Below, one piece after another: positions 33,112-41,902 of a stretch of 64,000 nucleotides of DNA (the first letter of the stretch is position 1; each line of letters begins with the position of its first letter). The position numbers and the translations under genes are program-made. A model generated the notes under the pieces. It had not been told where the DNA came from. It searched no databases and saw only the letters and a list, made by a program, of their open reading frames with translations. The DNA lies in contig JAZNSI010000011.1 in assembly GCA_045591175.1 (NCBI GenBank), positions 24,893 through 88,892 of the forward strand. Direction: 5' to 3'. Source of the DNA: UBA11524 sp045591175 (GTDB lineage Bacteria; Bacillota; Clostridia; Christensenellales; Aristaeellaceae).

Positions 33112-34788
33112 GTGACCCCGCGCAATCAGAAACCGGATCCCCGCCTGCGCATCGTGAGCCTGGGCGGCGTGGATGAGGTCGGCAAGAATATGACCGTCTT
33201 CGAATACGAGGACGATATCGTTGTGGTGGACTGCGGTTCCATCTTCCCCAAAGAGGACATGCTGGGTGTTGACCTGGTCATCCCGGACGTGAGCTACCTG
33301 GTGGCGAAGAAGAAGAATGTCCGCGGCTACCTGTTCACCCATGGCCATGAGGACCATATCGGCGCGACGCCCTACATTCTGCGTCAGGTGCCCGCTCCGC
33401 TGTACGGCACCAAGCTGACGCTGGCGCTGGTGGACCTCAAGCTCAAGGAGCATCGCCTGTCCGGTATCCCCATGCAGGTGGTGCAGCCGCGCGATGAGAT
33501 CAAGCTGGGCCGGTATTTCACGGCCAAGTTCATCCACGTGAGCCACTCCATCGCCGGTGCCTGCGCGATCGCGCTGACCTGCCCGGCAGGCACCGTGGTC
33601 GTCACCGGCGACTTCAAGATCGACTACACGCCCATCGACGGCCATGTGACCGACCTGGCGACTTTCGCCGAGATCGGCGAAAAGGGCGCGCTGTGCATGC
33701 TGTGCGAATCCACCAACGTAGAGCGTCCCGGCCAGACCATGTCGGAAAAGAAGATCGGCGAGACCTTCGAAAAGATGTTCCGCGATGCGACGGGCCGTGT
33801 GATCGTGGCGATGTTCGCGTCCAACATCCACCGTATGCAGATGGTCATCGACAATGCCGTGGCCTATGGGCGCAAGGTGTGCTTCATCGGCCGCAGCATG
33901 GTCAACGTCAGCCGCGTGGGCATTCAGATCGGCGAGCTGCACATCCCCGAGGGCGTGCTGATCGAGGCGGATGATCTGGATCAGTACGAGGACGACGAGA
34001 TCCTCGTGATGACCACCGGTTCCCAGGGCGAAGCCATGGCAGGCCTGACCCGCATGGCGTATTCCGAGCACCGCAAGCTGCAAATTCGCCCCAGCGACAT
34101 GGTCATCATCTCCGCCAGCCCCATCCCCGGCAACGAGAAGAACCTCAGCCGCGTCATCAATCAGCTGTACCGCTGCGGCGCGCAGGTGGTGTACCACAAG
34201 ATGGAGGCTGTGCACGTTTCTGGCCACGCTTGCCAGGAGGAGCTCAAGCTCATGCACGCACTGGTGAAGCCCAAGTACTTCATCCCCGTGCACGGCGAGT
34301 ACCGCATGCTCTGGCAGCACGCTGAGCTGGCCGAGTCGATGGGCATGCCCAGTCAGAACATCGTCCTGCCCGAAATGGGCCAGGTGATCGAGATGAACCA
34401 GGAGGGCCTCTACCTGGCCGAGCAGGTGCCCACCGGCGGCGTGCTGGTGGACGGCCTTGGCGTGGGCGACGTGGGCAACGTTGTTCTGCGCGACCGCAAG
34501 CATCTGAGCCAGGACGGCCTGATCATCGTCGTCATGGGCATCAACCGCGACGAGCGCAAGCTGGTTTCCGGCCCGGACATCATCAGCCGCGGCTTCATCT
34601 ACGTCCGCGAAAATGAGGACATCATCGAGAACACCCGCGATGTGGTTCGGCAGATCCTGTCTTCCTCCAGCCTGGCGGGCGAGGACTGGCCGATGCTCAA
34701 GAACCGCATCAAGGATGAACTGCATCGCTACATTTTCGAGAAGATCAAGCGCAACCCGATGATCCTGCCCATCATTCTGGACGTTTGA
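33112..34788 (+). CDS. rnj: Ribonuclease J
   Basis: A 558-residue metallo-beta-lactamase/beta-CASP ribonuclease with endo- and 5'-3' exonuclease activity, central to RNA decay in Firmicutes. The zinc motif FTHGHEDHIGATPY lies near residue 79. GDFKIDYTP, the CESTNV block and HVSGHACQEELKLM with IPVHGEYRML mark the rest of the catalytic domain, and a C-terminal domain follows. The start is GTG 33112 with AAAGGAGG 7 bases upstream. Only one RNase J gene is in the window, so J1/J2 type is not assigned. The leader is long and structured, which hints at autoregulation. Confidence 0.94.
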   Translation: MTPRNQKPDPRLRIVSLGGVDEVGKNMTVFEYEDDIVVVDCGSIFPKEDMLGVDLVIPDVSYLVAKKKNVRGYLFTHGHEDHIGATPYILRQVPAPLYGTKLTLALVDLKLKEHRLSGIPMQVVQPRDEIKLGRYFTAKFIHVSHSIAGACAIALTCPAGTVVVTGDFKIDYTPIDGHVTDLATFAEIGEKGALCMLCESTNVERPGQTMSEKKIGETFEKMFRDATGRVIVAMFASNIHRMQMVIDNAVAYGRKVCFIGRSMVNVSRVGIQIGELHIPEGVLIEADDLDQYEDDEILVMTTGSQGEAMAGLTRMAYSEHRKLQIRPSDMVIISASPIPGNEKNLSRVINQLYRCGAQVVYHKMEAVHVSGHACQEELKLMHALVKPKYFIPVHGEYRMLWQHAELAESMGMPSQNIVLPEMGQVIEMNQEGLYLAEQVPTGGVLVDGLGVGDVGNVVLRDRKHLSQDGLIIVVMGINRDERKLVSGPDIISRGFIYVRENEDIIENTRDVVRQILSSSSLAGEDWPMLKNRIKDELHRYIFEKIKRNPMILPIILDV

Positions 34789-34813
34789 CGAAAAGCTTCA
34801 TATCTGTTATCAT
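34785..34813 (+). promoter_or_regulatory. Promoter for YlbF-like gene, embedded at rnj end
   Basis: TTGACG (34785-34790, overlapping the rnj stop), a 17-base spacer and TATCAT (34808-34813). Start would fall near 34820, inside the left arm of the rnj terminator. Confidence 0.6.
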
Positions 34814-34814
34814 A

Positions 34815-34846
34815 GAAGAAGGTGCAAAATTGTGCCTTCTTCTTTG
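34815..34846 (+). terminator. Terminator after rnj
   Basis: GAAGAAGGTGCA, loop AAAT and TGTGCCTTCTTC, followed by TTT. Confidence 0.8.
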
Positions 34847-34910
34847 CGTTGTCGGGAAGAATTACCACGTTTGATTCGTTTCATGATATGAAAGGACGGT
34901 TAGAATTTAT

Positions 34911-35261
34911 ATGGAGTACTCGAATGCGCATCGCCTGGCCCAGGACATCCGTCAGTGCGAGGAATACCAGACCTATCACGGCCTGAAGGACGAGGTGATG
35001 GGGGATGAGACCACGGCGGCGCTGATCAAGGAATACAAGAAGCTGCAGGTGAAGCTGCAGATGGGCGCGATGGCCGGCACGAAGCCGGATGACGATGACA
35101 TGCAGCGTTTCCAGGGGATCACGAGTCTGCTGTTTTCGAATCCGACGGTGAGTAAGTATATGCTGGCGGAGATGCGTCTGCAGCAGGCTTTGGCGGATAT
35201 TTTCAAGATCATCACCGAAGCGGCTAACATTGATATGGGTCTGCCGGGTCTGGACAACTAA
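34911..35261 (+). CDS. YlbF/YmcA-family regulator-like protein
   Basis: A 116-residue all-helical protein of the YlbF/YmcA (DUF964) family. Two long helices are visible: HRLAQDIRQCEEYQTYHGLK at the start and LRLQQALADIFKIIT-like sequence at the end, with the conserved SLLFSNPTVSKYMLAE in between. In Bacillus, YlbF and YmcA form the Y-complex that promotes RNase Y-dependent RNA maturation and affects sporulation and competence. The position right after RNase J fits an RNA-processing context. A GGACGG site precedes the ATG. Confidence 0.82.
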   Translation: MEYSNAHRLAQDIRQCEEYQTYHGLKDEVMGDETTAALIKEYKKLQVKLQMGAMAGTKPDDDDMQRFQGITSLLFSNPTVSKYMLAEMRLQQALADIFKIITEAANIDMGLPGLDN

Positions 35262-35482
35262 CAAGGGACGCGGGAAAAAGGGTCAAGGGTCGATGACCCT
35301 TGCGCAGGTGCAGGGGCGGCGTTAGCCCCTGCCCGCCGGAGGCACCCGCGCCGCAGCGCGAAGCAGCCCCACGCGCCTTTCGAGAATCCAACGGATTCGA
35401 GAAACAGCTCGCCCAGCCGCAAAGAAGCCACGGCTGGCTGCACAACCTTGTTGCGGCAGTGCAGGAGCGTATGTCCCGCGTT
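35262..35482. other. Gene-free, palindrome-rich intergenic stretch
   Basis: No coding frame is convincing here. Inverted repeats are frequent: AAGGGTC/GACCCTT (35285-35301), GCAGGGGC/GCCCCTGC (35310-35332) and a TCGA-AATCC/GGATTCGA pair near 35380-35401. This looks like intergenic repeat debris beside the defined palindromic element at 35483-35548. Confidence 0.5.
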
Positions 35483-35548
35483 CTCCCTCAGTCTTCGCTC
35501 GCGTGTTTCTAACGCTCGCGAAGCCAGCTCCCTCCCGGAGGGAGCCTT
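35483..35548 (-). repeat. Palindromic intergenic repeat, copy 1
   Basis: Read on the minus strand this is AAAGGCTCCCTCC, GGGAGGGAGCTG, a second hairpin with CTTCGC...GCGAAG arms, then CTGAGGGAG. The same order (GGCTC-type hairpin, TG, GC-rich hairpin, CTGAG-GGG tail) occurs on the plus strand at 58688-58730. The outer blocks GGCTCCC and GGGAG at either end could close a cloverleaf-like fold. It resembles small palindromic repeats scattered in gut Firmicutes genomes. Confidence 0.65.
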
Positions 35549-35600
35549 TAAGCCGACCTTATCGGCAGGATGATTCAATCAAATCAGGAGGTCATGCGTT

Positions 35601-36779
35601 TTGAAAAAGCACAATGACACCTACCAAAGCATCCGCGACGAGCGGCAGTACGGCCCGTACTGGTACAATGTGCTGTGGCGTATCCTGCGCCCGGTGCTGG
35701 TGCTGGCGGGCAGTCTGCTGGTGGTGGCGGGCATTATCAGCAGCATCTGGAACAAGGTTTACGACGAATACCTCGCGCCCGCCAATGCGGCTGACCATAC
35801 CCAGATCGCCTTCAACGTGGAGAGCGGCCAAAGCCTGACCCGCGTGGCCAATAACCTGGAGGCTGCGGGACTTATCCGCAACCGCACGGTGTTCAAGTAC
35901 TACTGCGACTTCGCCGGCATGGGCCAGAAGATCCAGTCCGGCTCCTATATGCTGGCGCCCTCGATGACCATGTCCGAAATCGCCGAGCAGCTCACCACCG
36001 GCGATGGCAACCCCATCGTGCGCAATATCACGCTGATCCCCGGCTGGACGATCGAGGAGTTCGCCGCCAGCCTGGTGGAGAAGGGCGTGCTGACCGACAG
36101 CACGGAGTTCCTCAACCTGTGCAAAACCGGCACTGCCTTTACGGACTACTATTATGTCGCGGATGTGCTGAAGACCAAGAACGTTGCCCAGCGCCGGTAC
36201 GTCCTGGAGGGCTACCTTGCGCCGGATACCTACGAGGTCTACGTCACCGCCACGGCGGAGGATATCATCCGCAAGCTGCTCAGCCAGACCGATCACGTCT
36301 ACCCGGTGGAATTCCAAACCCGCGCAGAGGAGCTGGGCATGACGATGGACGAGGTCATCACCCTTGCGTCCCTCATCCAGAAGGAAGCCAAGGACAGCGA
36401 CTTTGCCAAGACTTCTGCCGTGTTCCATAACCGCCTCCGGAAGGGCATGAAGCTGCAGAGCGATGTGACGATCCACTACGTCACGGGCCTGCGCAAGATG
36501 AGCCTCACCAATACCGACCTGGCGCTGAGCAGCCCCTACAACACCTACCAGGTGGCCGGGCTGCCCCTGGGCCCTATCTGCAGCCCCTCGGAGGCTGCGA
36601 TCCAGGCCGCGCTGTACCCGGATGAGACCTTCATTGCGGAGAATTACCTGTACTTCTGCGCCAAGGATCCGGAGAGCGGCGAGCTGCATTTCTCCCGTAC
36701 GTTGCAGGAGCATGAACAGGCTGTGAGCATCTACGCGCCCCTGTGGCGGGAGTATGATGCGGAGCGCGGCATCCAGTAA
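35601..36779 (+). CDS. mltG: Endolytic murein transglycosylase MltG-like
   Basis: A 392-residue membrane-anchored lytic transglycosylase that cleaves nascent glycan strands. One membrane segment (about residues 29-52) is followed by a LysM-like region with VESGQSLTRVANNLEAAGL, and by the YceG catalytic domain with the Glu in LASLIQKEAKDSDFAK and the C-terminal YNTYQVAGLPLGPICSPS. The start is TTG 35601, with AGGAGG (35586-35591) 9 bases upstream. The U32 peptidase follows after 14 bases, an arrangement also seen in Bacillus and other Firmicutes. Confidence 0.92.
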   Translation: MKKHNDTYQSIRDERQYGPYWYNVLWRILRPVLVLAGSLLVVAGIISSIWNKVYDEYLAPANAADHTQIAFNVESGQSLTRVANNLEAAGLIRNRTVFKYYCDFAGMGQKIQSGSYMLAPSMTMSEIAEQLTTGDGNPIVRNITLIPGWTIEEFAASLVEKGVLTDSTEFLNLCKTGTAFTDYYYVADVLKTKNVAQRRYVLEGYLAPDTYEVYVTATAEDIIRKLLSQTDHVYPVEFQTRAEELGMTMDEVITLASLIQKEAKDSDFAKTSAVFHNRLRKGMKLQSDVTIHYVTGLRKMSLTNTDLALSSPYNTYQVAGLPLGPICSPSEAAIQAALYPDETFIAENYLYFCAKDPESGELHFSRTLQEHEQAVSIYAPLWREYDAERGIQ

Positions 36780-36793
36780 ATGAGGATTGACCA

Positions 36794-38026
36794 ATGATGA
36801 ACATCCCAGAATTGTTGTGTCCGGCCGGTTCGATGGAGGCGCTGAAAACGGCCCTCCACTTCGGCGCGGATGCGGTGTACGGCGGCATGAAGCGCTTCGG
36901 ATTGCGCGCGTTTGCGGGCAATTTCGATGAGGCGCAGCTGCGGGAGGCGGTGGCCCTCTGTCATGCAAAGGGGAAGAAATTCTACCTGACCATGAACGTA
37001 TTCCCCTTTGACGACCAGATGGATGACTTCGTGGAAACGGCCCGCATCGCCCATGAGATCGGCGTGGATGCGGCCATCGTCAGCGATATCGGCGCGGTGG
37101 TCACGTTGCGGGAGAAGGTGCCGGGGCTGGCATTGCATGTGTCCACCCAGGCCAGCACGGTCAATAGCGCGGCAGTGAAGCACTACCAGCAGCTGGGCTG
37201 CGAGCGGGTCATCCTCGCGCGGGAAACGTCCATTGAACGGATGCGCAGCATGATTTCCAACCTTGACGGTGTGGAAATCGAAACCTTTGTCCATGGCGCG
37301 GCCTGCATGGCGTACTCCGGACGCTGCCTGCTGTCTGCCGCGATGGTGGGCCGCAGCGGCAATCAGGGCGAGTGTGCCCAGCCCTGCCGCTGGCAGTACC
37401 ATGTGGTGGAGGAAAAGCGTCCCGGCGAGTACTGGCCCGTCTGTGAGGACGACAATGGCACCTACATTTTCTCCGCCAAGGATCTGTGCCTGATGCCGGT
37501 GCTGCCCAAGCTCATTGAGGCGGGCGTGGCGTCGCTGAAGATCGAGGGCCGCATGAAAACGGAATACTACGTTGCCACGGTGACGGCGGCCTATCGCCGT
37601 GCGCTGGATCTGTATGCGCAGTCGCCCGACGCCTTCGGGGCGGAGCTGCCCGCGCTCATGGCAGAGCTTACCTGTGCCAGCCATCGCGACAGCGATACCG
37701 GCTTTGCGCTGGACAAGCCTCAAAGGCCTGGCGGCGCGGAGGGCTTCCATCAGGAGCGGGAGTACATCGCCCGGGCCATCGCGGACAGCCGGGCAGGGGA
37801 GCAGGCGCGCTTCCTGCTCAAGAACCGCTTCCACGCGGGGGATGATCTGGAGCTGCTGACACCTTCCGGCGTGAAGGCGGTGAAGGCAGTTCCCTTTCTG
37901 CGGGAAAAGACGGGGGAGATCATCGATACCCTCGGCGTAGGCGGGGAGATCATCGCGATGCAGGTCGAACATGACGTGCAGATGGGGGATATCCTGCGCG
38001 GCGAAGTGCGCAATCACCGTCGCTGA
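36794..38026 (+). CDS. U32 family peptidase / TrhP-like protein
   Basis: A 410-residue U32-family protein. The N-terminal ELLCPAGSMEALKTALHFGA and the family signature with a cysteine cluster, ETFVHGAACMAYSGRCLLS followed by GECAQPCRWQY, are both present. Relatives act in prephenate-dependent 5-hydroxylation of tRNA uridine 34 (TrhP) or as collagenase-like proteases; the cysteine cluster favours the RNA-modification branch. A GAGGATT site precedes two adjacent ATGs. It is co-transcribed with mltG. Confidence 0.88.
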   Translation: MMNIPELLCPAGSMEALKTALHFGADAVYGGMKRFGLRAFAGNFDEAQLREAVALCHAKGKKFYLTMNVFPFDDQMDDFVETARIAHEIGVDAAIVSDIGAVVTLREKVPGLALHVSTQASTVNSAAVKHYQQLGCERVILARETSIERMRSMISNLDGVEIETFVHGAACMAYSGRCLLSAAMVGRSGNQGECAQPCRWQYHVVEEKRPGEYWPVCEDDNGTYIFSAKDLCLMPVLPKLIEAGVASLKIEGRMKTEYYVATVTAAYRRALDLYAQSPDAFGAELPALMAELTCASHRDSDTGFALDKPQRPGGAEGFHQEREYIARAIADSRAGEQARFLLKNRFHAGDDLELLTPSGVKAVKAVPFLREKTGEIIDTLGVGGEIIAMQVEHDVQMGDILRGEVRNHRR

Positions 38027-38068
38027 CGTGAGCGGGAGACTCTGCGTCGCAAATGGCGGAATCGCCCG

Positions 38069-38097
38069 TTGAAATCCGAGCGCGATTGTGGTATAAT
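38069..38097 (+). promoter_or_regulatory. Promoter of rex
   Basis: TTGAAA (38069-38074), a 17-base spacer and TATAAT (38092-38097), about 48 bases before the rex ATG. Confidence 0.8.
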
Positions 38098-38145
38098 AAA
38101 TCGTTACAAATGCCAACGACCATGAGATACAAGGAGGGCTATGCC

Positions 38146-38778
38146 ATGGCTGGTCATGTTTCCGATGCGGTGATCCGCCGTCTGCCCGGTTACTATCGTC
38201 ATCTGCGCGAGCTGGAGGCGATGGGCGTCACGTCCATTTCCTCACAGGAGCTGGGGGAGCGTATGAACCTCACCCCGTCCCAGATCCGCCAGGACATCAA
38301 CTGCTTCGGCGGCTTCGGCCGTCAGGGCTACGGATATAAGGTCACCGAGCTGAAGGGCCATATCGGTGAGATTCTTGGCCTGGATCAGCAGCACCGGCTG
38401 ATCATCCTGGGCGCGGGCAACATCGGCTGCGCCGTGGCTCAGTATCCCACCTTCTCCCGCGAGGGTTTCAGGACCATCGCGCTCTTTGACACGCAGGAGA
38501 ACAAGGTGGGCCGCAGCCTGGGGGACATCCCGGTGAAGCACATGGACACCCTGGAGGAATTCATCCGCGAAAACGTGGTGGACATTGCTGTGCTGGCCCT
38601 GCCCAAGCGCCATGCCCAGGAGGCGCTGCACCGGCTGTATGACTGCGGCGTGCGGGCCATCTGGAACTTCGCGCCCACTGATCTGAACCATCCGGAGGAC
38701 ATGCTGGTGGTCAACGTCCACCTGTCCGACAGCCTGCAGCAGCTGTCCTACCGTATGGCCCACAGAAACGACCCGTGA
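38146..38778 (+). CDS. rex: Redox-sensing transcriptional repressor Rex
   Basis: A 210-residue repressor that binds DNA when the NADH/NAD+ ratio is low and releases it when NADH binds. The winged-helix domain (about residues 1-80) includes ISSQELGERMNLTPSQIRQD. The Rossmann domain starts with LIILGAGNIGCAVAQYPTF, and the C-terminal domain-swapped helix is present (SLQQLSYRMAH). ATG 38146 follows AAGGAGGG by 6 bases; an upstream in-frame extension is rejected. Targets in fermentative Clostridia are typically alcohol, lactate and hydrogen metabolism genes; none is adjacent. Confidence 0.95.
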   Translation: MAGHVSDAVIRRLPGYYRHLRELEAMGVTSISSQELGERMNLTPSQIRQDINCFGGFGRQGYGYKVTELKGHIGEILGLDQQHRLIILGAGNIGCAVAQYPTFSREGFRTIALFDTQENKVGRSLGDIPVKHMDTLEEFIRENVVDIAVLALPKRHAQEALHRLYDCGVRAIWNFAPTDLNHPEDMLVVNVHLSDSLQQLSYRMAHRNDP

Positions 38779-38786
38779 TCATGGAG

Positions 38787-38866
38787 GTCGGGCAGGGCCC
38801 GACTAACGCAGGTCATTGCTTGCAATGACCAAGTGTAGCCAGCGCTCAGCTTATGCTGAGTGATGG
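38787..38866. repeat. Cluster of three consecutive palindromes
   Basis: GTCGGGC/GCCCGAC (38787-38803), a 20-base perfect palindrome GGTCATTGC/GCAATGACC (38811-38830) and CTCAGC/GCTGAG (38845-38860) follow one another between rex and the VanW gene. The first could be a weak terminator, but no T-run follows any of them. Confidence 0.6.
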
Positions 38867-38889
38867 CCGAAAACCCAGGAGGAAACCCG

Positions 38890-40671
38890 ATGACCGAGAC
38901 ACCCCAGGGCCGGAATCGTCGTGCAGATCGCCATACCCGCCCGGAGGACGTCACGCCCAAATCCACCGTTCGTTCCCGTCAGCCCCGCGCGCCCATCGGA
39001 CGCAGTCAGGAGCTGCTGGAGCGGCAGGAGGAGATGCGCAGGAGCAGCCAGCAGGTTCAGCCGAGCACCGCTGCCCGCAACCAGCGCCAGACGTCCACCT
39101 ACAGCGATTTTGCCCAGACGGATTTTTCTGCCCGAGCTGCAAAGCCGATACGAAAGAAAAAGCGCAAGGACAAGCATACCTTCCTGTGGCTGGCGGTGGC
39201 CTTCATCTGCCTGATGTCCACGGGTGTGCTGCTGATGTTCGCTGCGCCGCAGCTGCTGGGCGTTCAATATGACAGCATGCCCAATTACGCCTTTGTCAAC
39301 GGCAGCATCGTCAGCTATGACGCTGATGCCGCCGCCACCCACGAGAGCTATCGCCAGTACATGAACAGCGACCGGATCGCGCAGGGCGTGTACATCGATG
39401 GCGTCCATGTGGGCGGTATGACCCGGGAGGAGGCGGCCAATGCCGTCCGCCAGGTACAGGGCGGCGCGGGCAGCGATTTTGCCATCACCGTGAATGTGTC
39501 AGGCTATACGTGGAGAGTGGATTCCGCCACGGTGCCCCTGTACCGCAATGTGGAGGAAGTGGTGCTGCAGGCCTACGCTGTGGGCCGCATGAATACCACC
39601 GCCATCCGCGGCACGACCACTACGCCCTTCCGCCAGCGCCTGTCCACCGTGCAGGACGCCGTCAGCAATCCGCGGGCCTACTACACCGTCACCACCTATG
39701 ACCGGGATGCGGTGCGCCAGATCGTGGACGGCATCGCCGCTTCCGTTAACCGGGAGCCGGTGAATGCCTCTGTGGCCACCTTCAATCCGGCCACCAAGGA
39801 GTTCACCTTCAACAGCGATGAATCCGGATTGTACATCGACGCCGACCAGATTTACAATGCCGTGACCGGCTTGCTGGACAGCGGCGTGTACGAGCAGACC
39901 ATTTGGGTGGAGCCCACCGTGCAGCTGGCTTCCGTTACCAAGGCAGAGCTGATGAATTCCTTCGGGCGCATTTCAACCTTCACCACCCAAACGACCTCCA
40001 GCGCAAACCGCAACACCAACATCCGCCTGGCGGCGGAGGCCATCAGCAATACCACCCTGCTGCCCGGGGAGACCTTCTCCTTCAACAAGGCCACCGGCCA
40101 GCGCACCGAGGCGAAGGGATACAAGCCTGCGGCGGCCATCGCCGGCGGCGAGACCTTCGACGAGATCGGCGGCGGCGTGTGCCAGACCAGCACGACGCTG
40201 TTCAACGCCGTGGCCCGCGCCAATCTGAAGATCGTTGACCGCGATCCCCATGCCTGGCCCAGCAACTATGTGGACAAGGGCGAGGACGCGACGGTCAACT
40301 GGCCCAACCTGGATTTCCGTTTCCAGAACGACACTGACTGGCCCATCTTCATCGTGGCCTGGTACAAGGATCGCAAGGTGACGGTAGAGATCTACGGCAG
40401 GACCCTGGACGAGGGCGTGACCATCGATCTGGTCAGCGAAACCACCTACGTCAAGGAGCCGCCGTCCACGCCCTTGTATGTGTACAACCCCACGCTGAGT
40501 GTGGGCGAGGAGAAAACCACCGTCAAGGCCCGCACGGGTTACACGGTGGAGACCTACAAGGTCTGGTACCGCAACGGCAAGGAGATCGGCCGCGAAAAGC
40601 TGCATACCTCCCATTACAAGATGTATCAGCAGACCATCGAGTACAACGATGGCTGGGGCGGACTGAGATAA
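38890..40671 (+). CDS. VanW family cell-envelope protein
   Basis: A 593-residue protein with a basic, disordered N-terminal cytoplasmic part (about 1-95), one membrane segment (about 100-122) and a large extracellular part. The latter carries putative peptidoglycan-binding/YoaR-like repeats (about 150-330), the VanW domain with ETFSFNKATGQRTEAKGY and IGGGVCQTSTTLFNAV (about 395-500), and a G5-like C-terminal domain ending near GREKLHTSHYK. ATG 38890 follows AGGAGG. VanW occurs in some vancomycin clusters but is mostly chromosomal and of unknown function; this copy has no vancomycin-resistance neighbours. Confidence 0.9.
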   Translation: MTETPQGRNRRADRHTRPEDVTPKSTVRSRQPRAPIGRSQELLERQEEMRRSSQQVQPSTAARNQRQTSTYSDFAQTDFSARAAKPIRKKKRKDKHTFLWLAVAFICLMSTGVLLMFAAPQLLGVQYDSMPNYAFVNGSIVSYDADAAATHESYRQYMNSDRIAQGVYIDGVHVGGMTREEAANAVRQVQGGAGSDFAITVNVSGYTWRVDSATVPLYRNVEEVVLQAYAVGRMNTTAIRGTTTTPFRQRLSTVQDAVSNPRAYYTVTTYDRDAVRQIVDGIAASVNREPVNASVATFNPATKEFTFNSDESGLYIDADQIYNAVTGLLDSGVYEQTIWVEPTVQLASVTKAELMNSFGRISTFTTQTTSSANRNTNIRLAAEAISNTTLLPGETFSFNKATGQRTEAKGYKPAAAIAGGETFDEIGGGVCQTSTTLFNAVARANLKIVDRDPHAWPSNYVDKGEDATVNWPNLDFRFQNDTDWPIFIVAWYKDRKVTVEIYGRTLDEGVTIDLVSETTYVKEPPSTPLYVYNPTLSVGEEKTTVKARTGYTVETYKVWYRNGKEIGREKLHTSHYKMYQQTIEYNDGWGGLR

Positions 40672-40679
40672 GCAAAAAA

Positions 40680-40712
40680 CATCCCCCGCAGAAGCAAACT
40701 CTGCGGGGGATG
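40680..40712 (-). terminator. Terminator between VanW and PG-binding genes
   Basis: CATCCCCCGCAGA pairs with TCTGCGGGGGATG. The A-run on the left becomes a T-run on the minus strand, so it mainly ends the minus-strand gene; it may also stop transcription from VanW. Confidence 0.85.
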
Positions 40713-40726
40713 CTGTATTTGTGGGA

Positions 40727-41737
40727 TCAGTCCTGCGCGCCGGCGATGCTCTTGTCCTTGAAGAACACCACCAGGGACTTCTCGTCCTCGTCAAAGACGG
40801 ATTCAGCCTTCAGGGTGCTGCGGAGGAAGGCGTCTGTGACGTAGAGGCCATCCTCCCGGAGGAATACGTCCTCCGCGGTGAGGGTCACTGTTTCGCCGTC
40901 CACCAGGATGGACACACCATCCGCCTTGACGTGGATGCTGACGGTGTAGCCGCATGCGTTGAGGGCGTACAGGCCATCGGCGCTGGAGCCCATGAGGGTC
41001 CAGCCCTCCATGCAGTCCGTCAGCTGGGACAGGGACAGCACAGGCGTGCCGGCGGCGTTCATCCACAGACCTGGCTTGACCAGCGCGGGCTGGCCATCTA
41101 CCAGGGCCTCATAGTACAGGGCCTTGCCGTCGGTGCCGGAGATGATGAACGCACCGGTCAGCTCGGTCAGGACAGCGGGCACCTGCGTGGCAGCGGCTTC
41201 AGCCGTCTTGCTCGGCGCGGGCGTGACGACGGTGCTGGCATCCGGCGTGGGTAGCGGAGGCAGGGAAGGCGTGGGCGTTGCAGTGGGCACCACGGTGGGG
41301 GTGGAAACGCCCACCACTGCGGGACTCTCGTAGAGGACGGTCAGCGTCTTGGGGCCGGCTACGCCGTCGGAGGAGAGGCCATTGGCCTTCTGGAAGGCCT
41401 TGACCGCATTGTAGGTCTTATAGCCGTACTGGCCGTCCGCAGAGCCCTTCTCCATGTAACCCAGCTCGATCAGCGCATTCTGCAGCTTCTTGACGTTGTT
41501 GCCGCTGTCGCCAAAGTCAAGCTGGGCATAGCGCTTGTTGGGGGTCATGGCGGGGGTAGGCTCCGCCGTGGGGGCAGGGGTGGCGGTGGGTGCAGCCGTC
41601 TGATGAGGCACCACCGTCGCCGTGACAGAGGGCGGCAGGGGCGTGGGCGTCGGGACGCTCGCCGGGGCGGGGCCTTCCTGCACGCCCAGGGTGGTCAGCA
41701 GGGCCATATAAGCCAATAAGGTTTTGAGAAAATCCAT
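40727..41737 (-). CDS. Peptidoglycan-binding domain protein with Pro/Thr linkers
   Basis: A 336-residue protein with a short hydrophobic N-terminus (MDFLKTLLAYMALLTTL), a Pro/Thr/Ala-rich linker (about 20-65), one peptidoglycan-binding-1 domain (about 72-130, with LDFGDSGNNVKKLQNALIEL), a second Pro/Thr linker and a C-terminal beta-rich domain (about 190-336) similar in style to stalk or amidase-associated domains. ATG 41737 follows AGGAGG. It is divergent from the nucleotidyltransferase gene. A surface or wall-bound role is likely; no catalytic residues were identified. Confidence 0.82.
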   Translation of the reverse strand: MDFLKTLLAYMALLTTLGVQEGPAPASVPTPTPLPPSVTATVVPHQTAAPTATPAPTAEPTPAMTPNKRYAQLDFGDSGNNVKKLQNALIELGYMEKGSADGQYGYKTYNAVKAFQKANGLSSDGVAGPKTLTVLYESPAVVGVSTPTVVPTATPTPSLPPLPTPDASTVVTPAPSKTAEAAATQVPAVLTELTGAFIISGTDGKALYYEALVDGQPALVKPGLWMNAAGTPVLSLSQLTDCMEGWTLMGSSADGLYALNACGYTVSIHVKADGVSILVDGETVTLTAEDVFLREDGLYVTDAFLRSTLKAESVFDEDEKSLVVFFKDKSIAGAQD

Positions 41738-41840
41738 ATATCGCAGCCTCCTGGGTGGTGATGACAATGATTCACCCTGTATTATACGACAAAAGCGGCG
41801 GAAACGCAATCATGTTTCGCGGTTTATGAAAGTTTTACAT

Positions 41841-41869
41841 TTGACACAGGCGGACAAATGGGGTATGAT
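41841..41869 (+). promoter_or_regulatory. Promoter of sugar nucleotidyltransferase gene
   Basis: TTGACA (41841-41846), a 17-base spacer and TATGAT (41864-41869). Confidence 0.8.
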
Positions 41870-41902
41870 GGTGATAACATCCACCATTTGGGAGGAATTA
41901 TA

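Noticed and set aside
32927..33115. Possible 62-codon gene before rnj
   Set aside because: It has no ribosome binding site, no ATG start and no plausible protein pattern, and it overlaps RNA stems. It is treated as leader RNA.
38890..40671. Part of a vancomycin resistance cluster
   Set aside because: VanW-domain proteins are common in Clostridia. No vanA/B ligase, vanH or vanX-like gene is nearby.
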